Shown here piece by piece: positions 9,115 to 17,752 of a stretch of DNA of 64,000 nucleotides. A program made the position numbers and the translations under genes. Origin of the DNA: a virus; the IMG/VR virus record IMGVR_UViG_3300028920_002953, positions 1 to 64,000 of that record, one strand, 5' to 3'. The notes beneath the pieces were generated by a model, which was not told the DNA's origin, ran no database searches, and saw only the letters and a program-made list of their open reading frames with translations. Each line of letters begins with the position of its first letter. Position 1 is the first letter of the stretch.

Positions 9115-9831
9115 ATGAGTACCTATGCTTCCAACAGTGAAATCAAGTTTGACACTGGCCGAGCGATCACCACCTTATTAGATGAGGAACTCTCTGCAAA
9201 CGAGCAGCAAAACGTGATCCGTGTTGCTCGTGAAAGGGCATACAATCGCATCAATGCCAAGTTGCGTGGCAAGACCGCTATTCCGGCATTTCACGTACCG
9301 TCTTTAAAACAAGTGGAGATTGATTATGTTATCTCCGATCTTGTAACTGGTGCATATACTTTGGAGGTTGTCAACCAAAGTGAATGGGCTGAAAAGTACA
9401 TGGAACGTGCCGATGAGGTTTTAGCCACGTTGGTATTTGAAGCAAGTGCCGAAAGGCCGGTTGCTGACCGTTCTAACGTGGGTGATGGCACACTCAAAAT
9501 CATTGATGTTTTCTCAGAGTATGCCAAAACAGAAGTTTGGACATTTACTGCAACAAGCTCCACTGAATTTAGCGTGTATGGCAGTGTGTCCGGCGCATTC
9601 CCTGCCTTGACCGTAGACACTGAATATCCTGAGAGGGAATGGGCAACTGGTATAGGCAATGATTATGGACTGCAGCTACAAGCTTACCCTGCACCCGGAA
9701 GAACACCGTTTAGCTGTAAGATCAACGAAGGGAATACGCCTTTTGAAAAGTACGATGTCTTTACGGTGAAAATCTTTGCCTCTGAGGAAAGTCGCCAAAA
9801 CATCAGTAGTGGAAAACTTGTGAGGGCATAA
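9115..9831 (+). CDS. Putative head-tail connector / head-completion protein (238 aa)
   Basis: Residues 1-115 are helical and resemble gp6/DUF1320-type adaptors: MSTYASNSEIKFDTGRAITT followed by helices with ARERAYNRINAKLRG and a conserved-looking VIDYVISDL-type segment. Residues ~120-238 add a beta domain (TEVWTFTATSSTEFSVYG). It starts the morphogenesis cassette and ends in a TAATG overlap with the virion morphogenesis gene, the usual order in siphophages. The adaptor role is inferred from order and helical pattern. Confidence 0.55.
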   Translation: MSTYASNSEIKFDTGRAITTLLDEELSANEQQNVIRVARERAYNRINAKLRGKTAIPAFHVPSLKQVEIDYVISDLVTGAYTLEVVNQSEWAEKYMERADEVLATLVFEASAERPVADRSNVGDGTLKIIDVFSEYAKTEVWTFTATSSTEFSVYGSVSGAFPALTVDTEYPEREWATGIGNDYGLQLQAYPAPGRTPFSCKINEGNTPFEKYDVFTVKIFASEESRQNISSGKLVRA

Positions 9832-10457
9832 TGGCAATCCAATTATTTGCACAATTAGCCGCTGGTGGTTCTGTACTCCGAAGGGTGGCTTCACGGGAAA
9901 ACGCAGAATTACGCCGAGAGACATTAAGGGCAGCTATGGAGGATTCTTTGCAGATTATCTTGCAAAGTACCCTTATGGGTTATGTTAAGCGCCAAGCACC
10001 AGATGGCACTCCCTGGCGGCCGAATGCAGCATGGTATTCGGAGATGAAAGGTGGGGGTTCACCGAATGTTGGGCCAATTTCCAAGAACATCCAAGGTGGT
10101 CCGCTTGCCGGAACATATGAGTTTTCACAGGTGAATCGTAAACGCATGATGCATTCCTTGATGAAAACCAACAATGTTACCAGTGGTGTTGTGCAGTATG
10201 AACAAGCGGCTCGACAACGTGCAGCATTAACCCAAAATGGAGGTTCATCAGAAATACGATTGGTGCGTAAAGCTGGTGTGGGTCCTGGTCCGGGTCAAGA
10301 TTTGGTTTTTAATGTTCAGAGTATTGAAAGACCGCACCTTGGCGTTGCCACGTATCCAAGAATTGGAAGCAGAACTGATGCACAATGGATTGAGCATTAT
10401 TTTGGGGAAGAGGTCGAAACGCAACTTCGAGACACACTTGGTTATACCGGAGAATAA
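9831..10457 (+). CDS. Phage virion morphogenesis / tail completion protein (208 aa)
   Basis: Residues ~50-75 contain RQAPDGTPWRPNAAWY, close to the PDGxPW core of the phage virion morphogenesis family (tail completion protein S / Mu gpG type). The N-terminal helix LRRETLRAAMEDSLQIILQS and the C-terminal hairpin region (IERPHLGVATYPRIG) also fit. Family members act at the head-tail joining stage. Its place between connector and terminator genes agrees. Confidence 0.7.
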   Translation: MAIQLFAQLAAGGSVLRRVASRENAELRRETLRAAMEDSLQIILQSTLMGYVKRQAPDGTPWRPNAAWYSEMKGGGSPNVGPISKNIQGGPLAGTYEFSQVNRKRMMHSLMKTNNVTSGVVQYEQAARQRAALTQNGGSSEIRLVRKAGVGPGPGQDLVFNVQSIERPHLGVATYPRIGSRTDAQWIEHYFGEEVETQLRDTLGYTGE

Positions 10458-10460
10458 CAA

Positions 10461-11288
10461 ATGTCATTCAAAACAGTTTATAATGCCGTTTATGATCAGT
10501 TGCTCGCAGATACAACCCTTATCAGTTATGTTAAGGCCAGTGATTTTGTTAGGGGTTTCAAGGAAGTATTACCTGCGAAAAAATATATGATTATCTTTGA
10601 ACCCGGACAGGAAACAGAAGTCACAAAACGGCAGGATGTGCAACAGGTTCTCGAAATCCAATATGAAATTCAGTTATACTGCCGATTGCTTTTAACTTCC
10701 AGTAAAGTAGAATCTGCCATTCTCGGTAATACAAGCAATAAAGGCTTGTTAGATTTTGTTGACGATGTAAAGGCAGCTATTAGGAAGGACATGAGTTTTT
10801 CCTATAATAACTTTGGACGGTCACTATCGGGGGAGAACGCCGCTGCTTCATTCGATCTGACCAGTTCAAACCGGTATCTAACCGTGAGTATTGATGGCAA
10901 TACACCAACGGGATATGATGCCATTGACTGTGGTTCATCCACATTGGCCGGTGCGGACGTGGCAGTTAACATCCAAAATGCTTTGAGAGCATTGGGGAGG
11001 TATGCCGGTGACGGCTATTACGAAGCGACCTGCACCTTTAACTCGGTGAACAACCAGTTTACCATTAACTCAGAAAACATTGGCCCAAAGGCGACAGTAG
11101 AGGTAAGTGCTGGTGCCACTGATGATGCTTCGACGGTGCTTGGTTTTGATACACCAACGGAGTACAGTGGCACTAACATTATCAGAACGCAAATCGAATC
11201 GGTTACAGTGGAAAACTCAGCCTTTCCAGTTAGGTATCGCATGCTTCCACTATTAGTGACCGAAGAAACTCTTATAGGAGGACAATAA
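10461..11288 (+). CDS. Putative tail terminator with inserted beta domain (275 aa)
   Basis: Residues 1-115 and 245-275 look like a tail terminator: MSFKTVYNAVYDQLLADTT start, IQYEIQLYCRL strand, and a C-terminal strand with VENSAFPVRYRMLPLLVTEE. Residues ~125-235 look inserted: YLTVSIDGNTPTGYDAIDCG, then VNIQNALRALG, NQFTINSENIGPKATVEVSA and STVLGF. That series resembles flagellin_IN-like domains found in tail sheath and other virion proteins. The order before the tube gene is standard. The insert may project from the tail-head junction. Confidence 0.55.
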   Translation: MSFKTVYNAVYDQLLADTTLISYVKASDFVRGFKEVLPAKKYMIIFEPGQETEVTKRQDVQQVLEIQYEIQLYCRLLLTSSKVESAILGNTSNKGLLDFVDDVKAAIRKDMSFSYNNFGRSLSGENAAASFDLTSSNRYLTVSIDGNTPTGYDAIDCGSSTLAGADVAVNIQNALRALGRYAGDGYYEATCTFNSVNNQFTINSENIGPKATVEVSAGATDDASTVLGFDTPTEYSGTNIIRTQIESVTVENSAFPVRYRMLPLLVTEETLIGGQ

Positions 11289-11290
11289 AT

Positions 11291-12325
11291 ATGGGTAGAA
11301 AAACTGGTGCAAATGCAAGTGTCCAAATCGAACTCGGGAGCGTGTCTTATCCGATGGCAGCATTGTCTTCGGTAAGCTCTCCTGCGTCTGAGGTAAACAA
11401 GAAGTTTCTTACTCAGGCTGAATACATCTCTGACCTTGCCGGTATCCAAGCCGAGGTGAGACTGGATGGTGTTATTTCCGGTTTCGCCTTAACTCCGGGG
11501 TCCGGTTTCAATGAAGTGGACTATTCCGCTGGTTCCCTGTATATCAAGGGTCAACTGGTTGAAGTTGAAGCAGGAACCATTTCCAACATTACACGGCCGA
11601 CCAGTGTGGGTGAAGTACTTGTAACCGCATTGACCGTGAATGCGTCCGGTACGGTAAGTGCGACGCCCAATACCGAAGGTGCCACAAGTACGACCCGTGG
11701 TTCTGCTGGTGGGCCTCCGTTCTTGCCGGTGGATGAAGTGCTTATTGGCTATATTACCGCCACGTACTACGAAGGTTCTGCCTCCGGTGAAAAAGTGCTT
11801 ACCGTTGGTGAAATCGACTCCTACACCAAAGAGTATGCGGCCATTCCTTCCGCCAAAGTCATTTTCCATGATGAGGATCAGGATTATGGTTGTATCGAAC
11901 TGGCAAATGTACTTCCGGAGATTCATGCTGCAACTGCTGCCGGTCCCGGCACCGCTGTTCGCAATGTCTATGCGTCTTACTACGAGCCGGAATTTGAGGA
12001 AGTGCCGGACGCAAAAGACTTCTCCTTTGACGAGGATGTGTCCACTTACAAATCCAAGGCATACAAGGATGCTTCCGAGGAAACCGCACTTGGCACACCT
12101 TCGTGGTCTGGTTCCTTTGATGCGTACTTTTCCACTGTTGAGGATATCCTCAACTTGGTTAAAAACAGCAAGCGTTGGGTAAAACACTTCCCCGATGCTG
12201 ACCTGACGCCTCATTGGTCGGGCATGTGTATTGTCAAGGTGTCTCGTGAAACACCGGTTGAAAATAACATGATGGCGAGCGTTACCCTTGAAGGATCGGG
12301 TAAACTCTATCCGAAATCTGCGTAA
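11291..12325 (+). CDS. Major tail tube protein (344 aa)
   Basis: It is placed directly before the frameshifting tail chaperones, as tube genes usually are. The C-terminal half carries a tube-like pattern: a SWSGSFDAYF-type strand (PSWSGSFDAYF), helix STVEDILNLVKN, and final strands ENNMMASVTLEGSGKLYP. The first ~190 residues form an extra beta-rich region (LYIKGQLVEVEAGTISN) that could be surface decoration. It polymerises around the tape measure to form the tail shaft. AAGGAGGAC follows for the chaperone gene. Confidence 0.75.
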   Translation: MGRKTGANASVQIELGSVSYPMAALSSVSSPASEVNKKFLTQAEYISDLAGIQAEVRLDGVISGFALTPGSGFNEVDYSAGSLYIKGQLVEVEAGTISNITRPTSVGEVLVTALTVNASGTVSATPNTEGATSTTRGSAGGPPFLPVDEVLIGYITATYYEGSASGEKVLTVGEIDSYTKEYAAIPSAKVIFHDEDQDYGCIELANVLPEIHAATAAGPGTAVRNVYASYYEPEFEEVPDAKDFSFDEDVSTYKSKAYKDASEETALGTPSWSGSFDAYFSTVEDILNLVKNSKRWVKHFPDADLTPHWSGMCIVKVSRETPVENNMMASVTLEGSGKLYPKSA

Positions 12326-12341
12326 GGAGGACTATTAGATA

Positions 12342-12794
12342 ATGGGCGAAGGTAAGAAAATTCTCGACAAGAAAGTTCTTCGGGACAATCTTGTCGAGAG
12401 GGCAGAGAAAGAAATTGAGGTTCCTGAATTGAATGCGTTGATGGGTCTTGACGACGGTGAAATGGCTGTCGTCAAGATTCGTCAATTAGACTTGGATGAA
12501 TACTTGGGCTGTCAAATGATGCAGGAAGATCAAATGCGTAATTTGATAGAGGGCGTAATTACTGCCGCAGAAAAACGTGGAGAAGTTGAAGAGGAGATCT
12601 TAGCGGCATACAAAGGGTTGTCACCACAGGCACAGTATTATATTGACCTTTGTATAAAAGGCACTATTGAACCAATCATGCAGCGGAATCATTGGGTGTT
12701 TATGGCAAAGCGCTTCCCATTGGTTATTGAACGCATTGCATCGGAAATAATTTTACTGACCAAAGGTGGCGCTGATTTAAAAAAAAATTCTTGA
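12342..12794 (+). CDS. Tail assembly chaperone, short form (gpG-like, 150 aa)
   Basis: It lies between the tail tube and tape measure genes and is mostly helical (LVERAEKEIEVPELNALMGL, VVKIRQLDLDEYL, IIEPIMQRNHW-like segment). Tail assembly chaperones keep the tape measure soluble and recruit tube subunits. The last codons run through T_TTA_AAA, where a -1 shift would avoid the TGA at 12792-12794 and continue into the next frame. The region VPELNALMGL...VKIRQLDLDEYL is paralogous to the 13032-13499 product. Confidence 0.75.
   Translation: MGEGKKILDKKVLRDNLVERAEKEIEVPELNALMGLDDGEMAVVKIRQLDLDEYLGCQMMQEDQMRNLIEGVITAAEKRGEVEEEILAAYKGLSPQAQYYIDLCIKGTIEPIMQRNHWVFMAKRFPLVIERIASEIILLTKGGADLKKNS
12776..12782 (+). 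promoter_or_regulatory. -1 programmed ribosomal frameshift site T_TTA_AAA
   Basis: In the chaperone frame the codons are TTA (12777-12779) and AAA (12780-12782) preceded by T, a canonical X_XXY_YYZ heptamer, inside a run of nine A. A -1 slip resumes at 12782 and reads through to 13054, giving a fusion of about 237 aa (147 + 90). This matches the conserved G-GT strategy of long-tailed phages. A downstream stimulatory structure was not analysed. Confidence 0.75.
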
Positions 12795-13054
12795 AAATGG
12801 CACATGATGAAATGTTGTGGCTTTTGTTTCAATTATGTGATGATAAGGATAGATTCGTATATGAAATTACGCCGATGTTTGGTAAAATTTTGACCATTGA
12901 AGAAATGGAATACTGGATTGTCTACAACATTATTCAAAGGGCCAAGGTAAACGAAGTAGAGTATCAAGCGTTACCAATGACTGAAGTTATCCGCTTATGT
13001 GACGAGGCAGAGAGCAAAAAGAGGGCAAAGTATGCGAAAAGTACCGCTAAGTAA
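12783..13054 (+). CDS. Tail assembly chaperone frameshift extension (gpT-like)
   Basis: This frame is open from the slippery site to the stop at 13052-13054 and encodes ~87-90 residues (KMAHDEMLWLLFQLCDDKDR ... EMEYWIVYNIIQRAKVNEVE). It has no good ribosome-binding site and only a TTG at 12791 near its beginning, so it is best read as the C-terminal part of a -1 frameshift product of the preceding gene. In this family the T part binds the tape measure or tube. Confidence 0.65.
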
Positions 13055-13499
13055 TAAACGTCTTATGGCTTATGCCAAGGGTTTTAAAAAAGAAGAGGAT
13101 GTGGAGTTTCCGGAGTTGACCGGTAAAATGGGTTTTTCGGATGATGTTACCCCTGTTTTAAAAATCAAAGCTGCGAGTCTCGATGATCAATTACGGGCTA
13201 ATACTATTGCTGAACGTGCCTCTATTATGGGTATTCAAATTTTTGAGGCTATGCAATCTGGTAATTTCAAAAAGTTCACCAGTATAGATGAATTAAACAA
13301 AGAACTTAGAGAGCCGACCAATCAGAAGACTTATTTGGAAGTTTCTTTGTTTCATCGATGTGTTGTCAAGCCCAAATTTACAATGCGCGAGGCTTTTTTG
13401 ATATCGGCAGCTCTACCGGAAGTTGTTAACAGGGTGGCAGCACAAGCTTTGTTAATGTCTTCATTGGAGAATGTAGATGCCAATTCAGAAGGAAGTTAA
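13032..13499 (+). CDS. Second tail-chaperone-like protein (155 aa)
   Basis: I chose ATG 13032 (MRKVPLSNKRLMAYAKG) with a nearby GAGGG; an in-frame GTG at 12999 would add 11 residues. Residues ~22-60 (VEFPELTGKMGFSDDVTPVLKIKAASLDDQL) align by eye with the first chaperone (IEVPELNALMGLDDGEMAVVKIRQLDLDEYL), pointing to a duplication. The C-terminal helices (REAFLISAALPEVVNRVAAQ) also parallel the first protein. It overlaps the extension frame upstream and the tape measure start by 23 nt. Confidence 0.6.
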   Translation: MRKVPLSNKRLMAYAKGFKKEEDVEFPELTGKMGFSDDVTPVLKIKAASLDDQLRANTIAERASIMGIQIFEAMQSGNFKKFTSIDELNKELREPTNQKTYLEVSLFHRCVVKPKFTMREAFLISAALPEVVNRVAAQALLMSSLENVDANSEGS

Positions 13500-16227
13500 A
13501 GTTGTAATATCTGCTGTCGACCAGTATTCCGCAGGGATGTTGGGGTTTGGTGGTCAAGCTTTAAAAATAATAGGTTGGGTTGAGGCCATTGCTGCTGCAA
13601 TGGTCGCCGCTTCTATAGTTGCGGGTAAATTTGCTGCTGATCTTGGTCAAAATATTTGGAAATCTGCAACGGACTTTCACGATGCGATATATAACGTTGA
13701 AGCTGTTGCACAGTCTTTTGGTACGACAGGCCAAGAGATTAGTGATATTCTTGACGACCTCACGCAAAAGTTTCCTGTTACCGGAAAACAAGCTGGCGAA
13801 TCTATGCAGTTGATTGCGCAATTGGGTTATGGTAGTGCCGAAGAATTGCGTAATATGTCTGAGGCAGCAAATACACTCGCCATTGCCACTGGTACAAATT
13901 TACAAACTGGTGTAATGGGAACATTGGCGATTCTTAACTCATTCAACCTTGAATCATCCGAAGCAACAAGAATTATTAACTTGCTTGCTGCTGCCTCATT
14001 CTCCTCTGCTGCCAATGTTGAGGATCTTGGTATTGCCTTGCGTTATGCTGCTCCAATTGCTTCATTGATGGGTGTATCCGTTGAAGAAACGGTTGCTGCA
14101 TTGGCAGTTCTCCGTGATCGTGGTTTGGAGGCAAGTCAGACCGGTACAACTCTGCGTATGGCGCTTATTCAACTTGGTAAGGAGACCAAAGCAAAGGCAG
14201 AAGTCCTTAGACAATATGGATTGACATTCAAAGAGGTCAACCCTGAGGTGGTTGGTTTAACCGGTGTTGTCGAGGCGTTTAACGGCCAAATGCTTAAGGG
14301 TTCTGATGCTGCAGTCCTATTCGGTACTCGTTCTGTTGCAATGGCGAACATTATTAACATGGGTGCTGATTCTTGGAATAATTATCGTTCATCTATAACC
14401 GGCACCAATGCAGCATATGATGCCATGGAGAAAAAGCTTGAAACGTGGACTGTTGTACAGAAAAACGTCATTGGCAACTTAGACCTATTTGCAAAGACCA
14501 TAGGTGGCGACACCATAGCCAGTATTTTGCACATGATTGGCACAACCGAGGATGAAGGGTTGCGTGGCGTAATTAACTACCTTACCAAGCTTGAGGAACG
14601 CACAGGCACGTTGAATGAAGCATTCGTAGGGCCGATTCAGTACGCCATGAACTTAGTCAAGGAAATATTCGACGAGCAGTTTGATAATCGGTTGACTAAT
14701 GTTTATGACTTTATGGGCATGATCGCGCTGGCCTTGTCTGAAAACCTTAAGCTCCTTATGGATTGGGGTAGTTTCTTTGGTATCGTTGCGGGTGATATGG
14801 TCAACGAAATGGAAGACATCCAAAATGGTTTGAAGTTGATAAACATTGCTTTTGGATTGGTGGCAGGGCCGCTTGCTCTTGTGCATGATACTTTTGCACT
14901 TTTTGTCAATACTTTTAATGGTGCTATCGCCATTATCAAGGCTGATCTTATTCGTCTAAAAATTGCATGGAAAGATATCCAAATAGCCATTGCCTCTGTG
15001 ATCGGTATGATTCCTGGATGGAGCGATTCGATGGAAGACTTTATCGCTCAAGCAGAAGAAAAAATTAAGGAGTACAAAGGGGAAATTGTTGCTGTTAAAA
15101 ATGAATGGGAGGATAACGAATACATAGATTTTGTTCTCGATGATGTTGTTAGAATGATTGATCAGATGAACGAAAAAATCAACAACTTGGAAGCGCCCAC
15201 ACCTGCATTAGATACTTTTTGGCCTGAAGAAACCGTTGCCAAGGTAGAAGACGATCTTGCCAAGATAGCTGAGGGTTTTCAGGTATTGGATGACGAAACA
15301 TTAGCATATGCCGATACTCTTAATACAGAACTTGCATCACCTATAGCAGTGCATAAAGAGGCAATGAAGGACTTTGGTACGCTTGTTAAAGAAATGGGTG
15401 ATGACACTAAAAATTATTTCAGTCAATTTTCTAACATTGCTAATGATACGGGTATTACCGGTCTTAATACAGAATTGGAAAAGCAAAGAGACATCATAAC
15501 TGAAGTAGACACCCAATTTATGTATTATGGTATGGGTTTGGAAAAGGTTGGTGATGCGGCCGAAGAACTTGAAACCAAAATCAAAGATATTCGTGCTCCC
15601 GGTGACTTGATTTTCAACACTATTACCGGCGAAGCCATTCTTATGAGTGGTGCTATTAACGAGGGTCTTGAGGAGATTAAAGTATTAGACAAGACCATTG
15701 ATGAAATGTCAGATCGTGAGTTTAAGATTCATACGGAACAACTGCAACATAATCTTAAGATGGCGGAAGACGACGCCAAACGCACCCATGAAATTATTAA
15801 GCAAAAGGTTGAATGGAAGGCCAAACTTGATATTGCTCAGGTAGAGGCAAATGCAGAAGTGCTTAAAGCGGCATTTGAAGGTGTTGGAAAGTCTGTTGAG
15901 GCGACAGCAAGTGCTGCTGGCACCATGTTTGATAAACTGCTCGATTTCCAAGGTTCAATGAGCGACAAGTGGTTGTATCAAGAAATTCTACAAGAACAGA
16001 TGGCCTTACAGAAGCAAGCACTTGATCAACAAAAAGCACTTAATGATGCCGAGATTGCATTTTTAAAGGCCAAAACCGAATTGCTTAAAACTGAGGATGC
16101 GGCTAATTTAATACAGGTGCAAGTGGTGGGTGAGACGGAACCTTGGCTCAAAGGTTTGTTGGAATCATTGTTTAAAGAACTGCTTATCAAGGCAGCAAAC
16201 GAGCCCTTTAAAGTGTTTGGAGCTTAA
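13477..16227 (+). CDS. Tail tape measure protein (916 aa)
   Basis: The N-terminal ~350 residues match the TP901-type core: helical, Ala/Gly-rich, with DFHDAIYNVEAVAQSFGTTG, KFPVTGKQAGESMQLIAQLG, ASSFSSAANVEDL-like and VAALAVLRDRGLEASQTGTT. Hydrophobic patches follow at about residues 425-500 (FFGIVAGDMV, FGLVAGPLALV), and the rest is a long coiled-coil-rich helix. It sets tail length and is ejected with DNA. At roughly 1.5 A per residue, 916 aa would give a tail near 135-140 nm, an estimate only. Confidence 0.85.
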   Translation: MPIQKEVKVVISAVDQYSAGMLGFGGQALKIIGWVEAIAAAMVAASIVAGKFAADLGQNIWKSATDFHDAIYNVEAVAQSFGTTGQEISDILDDLTQKFPVTGKQAGESMQLIAQLGYGSAEELRNMSEAANTLAIATGTNLQTGVMGTLAILNSFNLESSEATRIINLLAAASFSSAANVEDLGIALRYAAPIASLMGVSVEETVAALAVLRDRGLEASQTGTTLRMALIQLGKETKAKAEVLRQYGLTFKEVNPEVVGLTGVVEAFNGQMLKGSDAAVLFGTRSVAMANIINMGADSWNNYRSSITGTNAAYDAMEKKLETWTVVQKNVIGNLDLFAKTIGGDTIASILHMIGTTEDEGLRGVINYLTKLEERTGTLNEAFVGPIQYAMNLVKEIFDEQFDNRLTNVYDFMGMIALALSENLKLLMDWGSFFGIVAGDMVNEMEDIQNGLKLINIAFGLVAGPLALVHDTFALFVNTFNGAIAIIKADLIRLKIAWKDIQIAIASVIGMIPGWSDSMEDFIAQAEEKIKEYKGEIVAVKNEWEDNEYIDFVLDDVVRMIDQMNEKINNLEAPTPALDTFWPEETVAKVEDDLAKIAEGFQVLDDETLAYADTLNTELASPIAVHKEAMKDFGTLVKEMGDDTKNYFSQFSNIANDTGITGLNTELEKQRDIITEVDTQFMYYGMGLEKVGDAAEELETKIKDIRAPGDLIFNTITGEAILMSGAINEGLEEIKVLDKTIDEMSDREFKIHTEQLQHNLKMAEDDAKRTHEIIKQKVEWKAKLDIAQVEANAEVLKAAFEGVGKSVEATASAAGTMFDKLLDFQGSMSDKWLYQEILQEQMALQKQALDQQKALNDAEIAFLKAKTELLKTEDAANLIQVQVVGETEPWLKGLLESLFKELLIKAANEPFKVFGA

Positions 16228-16229
16228 CT

Positions 16230-16670
16230 ATGTTGGCAGCTATTTTATGTACCAAACAACGTGTCAGTGGTGAGTCGTCTATTCAATTTATGATTGATGA
16301 AAATGACTACTCAGATTCTGCTTCGAGACAGATCACCAAAGTTGATACCCTTAATGGTAATGTAATCACTACCGATTGGGGTTTTGCTGAAGGAAGGAGG
16401 GAGATCAGGATCATCACTTGGCTGACTCTCGATGAATATGAAACTCTTATTTCCTTCAAAGAGGATAATGATTCAACATTCATTTATTGCTATCTCACTT
16501 CAATATGGAGAGTTATCATTCGATCTGCTTCTGGTTCTCCAGATGGAGAGAAGATCAAGACATCAATTCAATTATCAGTAGTCGAAAAACTACTGGGAGA
16601 TGGTGATTATCAATTCACTTCATCCTCATCCTCGAGTACTTCCTCATCCTCATCCTCGAGTTCAGCATAA
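16230..16670 (+). CDS. Tail-tip protein with poly-Ser C-terminus (146 aa)
   Basis: It follows the tape measure, where distal tail genes lie. Residues 1-125 are beta-rich (IQFMIDENDYSDSASRQI, RREIRIITWLTLDEYETLIS), and the last ~17 residues are almost all Ser. The end overlaps the next ATG as TAATG. A distal-tail or tube-initiator role fits the position but no named family is recognised. This is the first of five genes with serine tracts. Confidence 0.6.
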   Translation: MLAAILCTKQRVSGESSIQFMIDENDYSDSASRQITKVDTLNGNVITTDWGFAEGRREIRIITWLTLDEYETLISFKEDNDSTFIYCYLTSIWRVIIRSASGSPDGEKIKTSIQLSVVEKLLGDGDYQFTSSSSSSTSSSSSSSSA

Positions 16671-17752
16671 TGAAATTGACGATACCATATGAGATGAGAT
16701 TTTTTGACTCCTCATTTTGTGATCTCATCTTCAAAGGGAAATTGCATATGCCATCCGCATCTATTAGAATAAACAAAGGGAACGAAGCATATATCGATAT
16801 GCCAACCGTCACGAATTTCTCAATCAGTCTTGATCGTTCAAACCCTCTTTCCACCTTCACCTTCAATATATCGAAGGCATCAGAATGGAATCCAAGATTG
16901 AAAACAGATCTCTTGGTTCCTTACATTGGGAATGAAGTCGAGATCTTTTATGGTAGGGGGGACATCCAATCGATTCAAGTCATGATCGGGTTGATTAGGA
17001 GCGTATCGGAATCTTATGTCTCCGCCGCAACTAATTCCATCAATATTTCCGGAGTGAATCTTGCGAGGCGATTGGAATTGTCGAAAGATCTATGGTCATC
17101 TGATGAATATACGGGTTATTCGAAAGCACTCGTCGAGTATTGGTGCGAACAGGCGGGAATAGAGTATGCTCTATCCTTCACCGATTATCTCTCGCTCACG
17201 TCGTTCTCACTGAGTTATCAGAATGCTCTCGCCGGTTTGAATGATATGAGGACATCATGGGGTCCAGATGTAGAAGCGTATATTGATTCATTCGGAAAAC
17301 TGATCGTTCGTGATGTCGCAGAATCGTCACCAGAGTTTTACTACGACGAAACTGACATAACTCAGATCGACATCGTTGGGTCCTCAGAAGATGTGTATAC
17401 CAAAGTAGAAGTAACAGGAGCAACCGACCCGATCTATGCTGAAGCGATTGCCTCGTCTTCTTATCTTTCTAAATACGGTACAGTCACGTTTTCAATTTTT
17501 ACCTCACTCGTAGAAACCCAGACTCACGCAGAGAGATTGGCCGATGCTTATTTACGGGAGGGATTAAGACAAGGAAGTCAAATTAAATTTACGTCTCTTC
17601 TCAATCCTTATCTTACAGTAGGTAGCGTTATCTCTATCAAAGATAGTCGCCTCTCCGGCATTGGTCGGCAATCCGTGAGGGTAACAAAGATCACTCATGG
17701 GTTTACTTCCAACAGGAATCATTCCTCTACGGTGGAGGGTTATTTCATATGA
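16670..17752 (+). CDS. Baseplate hub / tail-associated protein (gpD/gp27-like, 360 aa)
   Basis: The order of domains fits a phage hub: an N-terminal beta domain with FSISLDRSNPLSTFTFNIS and EVEIFYGRGD, a middle segment NISGVNLARRLELSKDLW, LIVRDVAESSPEFYYDE, and C-terminal LADAYLREGLRQGSQIKFTS and VGSVISIKD. These are features of the late-control gpD / Tal N-terminal family that forms the trimeric hub at the tail tip. It overlaps the next gene as ATGA. Confidence 0.7.
   Translation: MKLTIPYEMRFFDSSFCDLIFKGKLHMPSASIRINKGNEAYIDMPTVTNFSISLDRSNPLSTFTFNISKASEWNPRLKTDLLVPYIGNEVEIFYGRGDIQSIQVMIGLIRSVSESYVSAATNSINISGVNLARRLELSKDLWSSDEYTGYSKALVEYWCEQAGIEYALSFTDYLSLTSFSLSYQNALAGLNDMRTSWGPDVEAYIDSFGKLIVRDVAESSPEFYYDETDITQIDIVGSSEDVYTKVEVTGATDPIYAEAIASSSYLSKYGTVTFSIFTSLVETQTHAERLADAYLREGLRQGSQIKFTSLLNPYLTVGSVISIKDSRLSGIGRQSVRVTKITHGFTSNRNHSSTVEGYFI

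Noticed and set aside
11489-12214. Long - strand ORF opposite the tail tube gene
   Set aside because: Arg/Gly/Thr-rich shadow with no recognisable domain, opposite a well-supported structural gene on the + strand.
12999-13031. GTG start at 12999 for the second chaperone
   Set aside because: It adds an Arg/Lys-rich run overlapping the T-extension frame. ATG 13032 with a nearby GAGGG is a better start.
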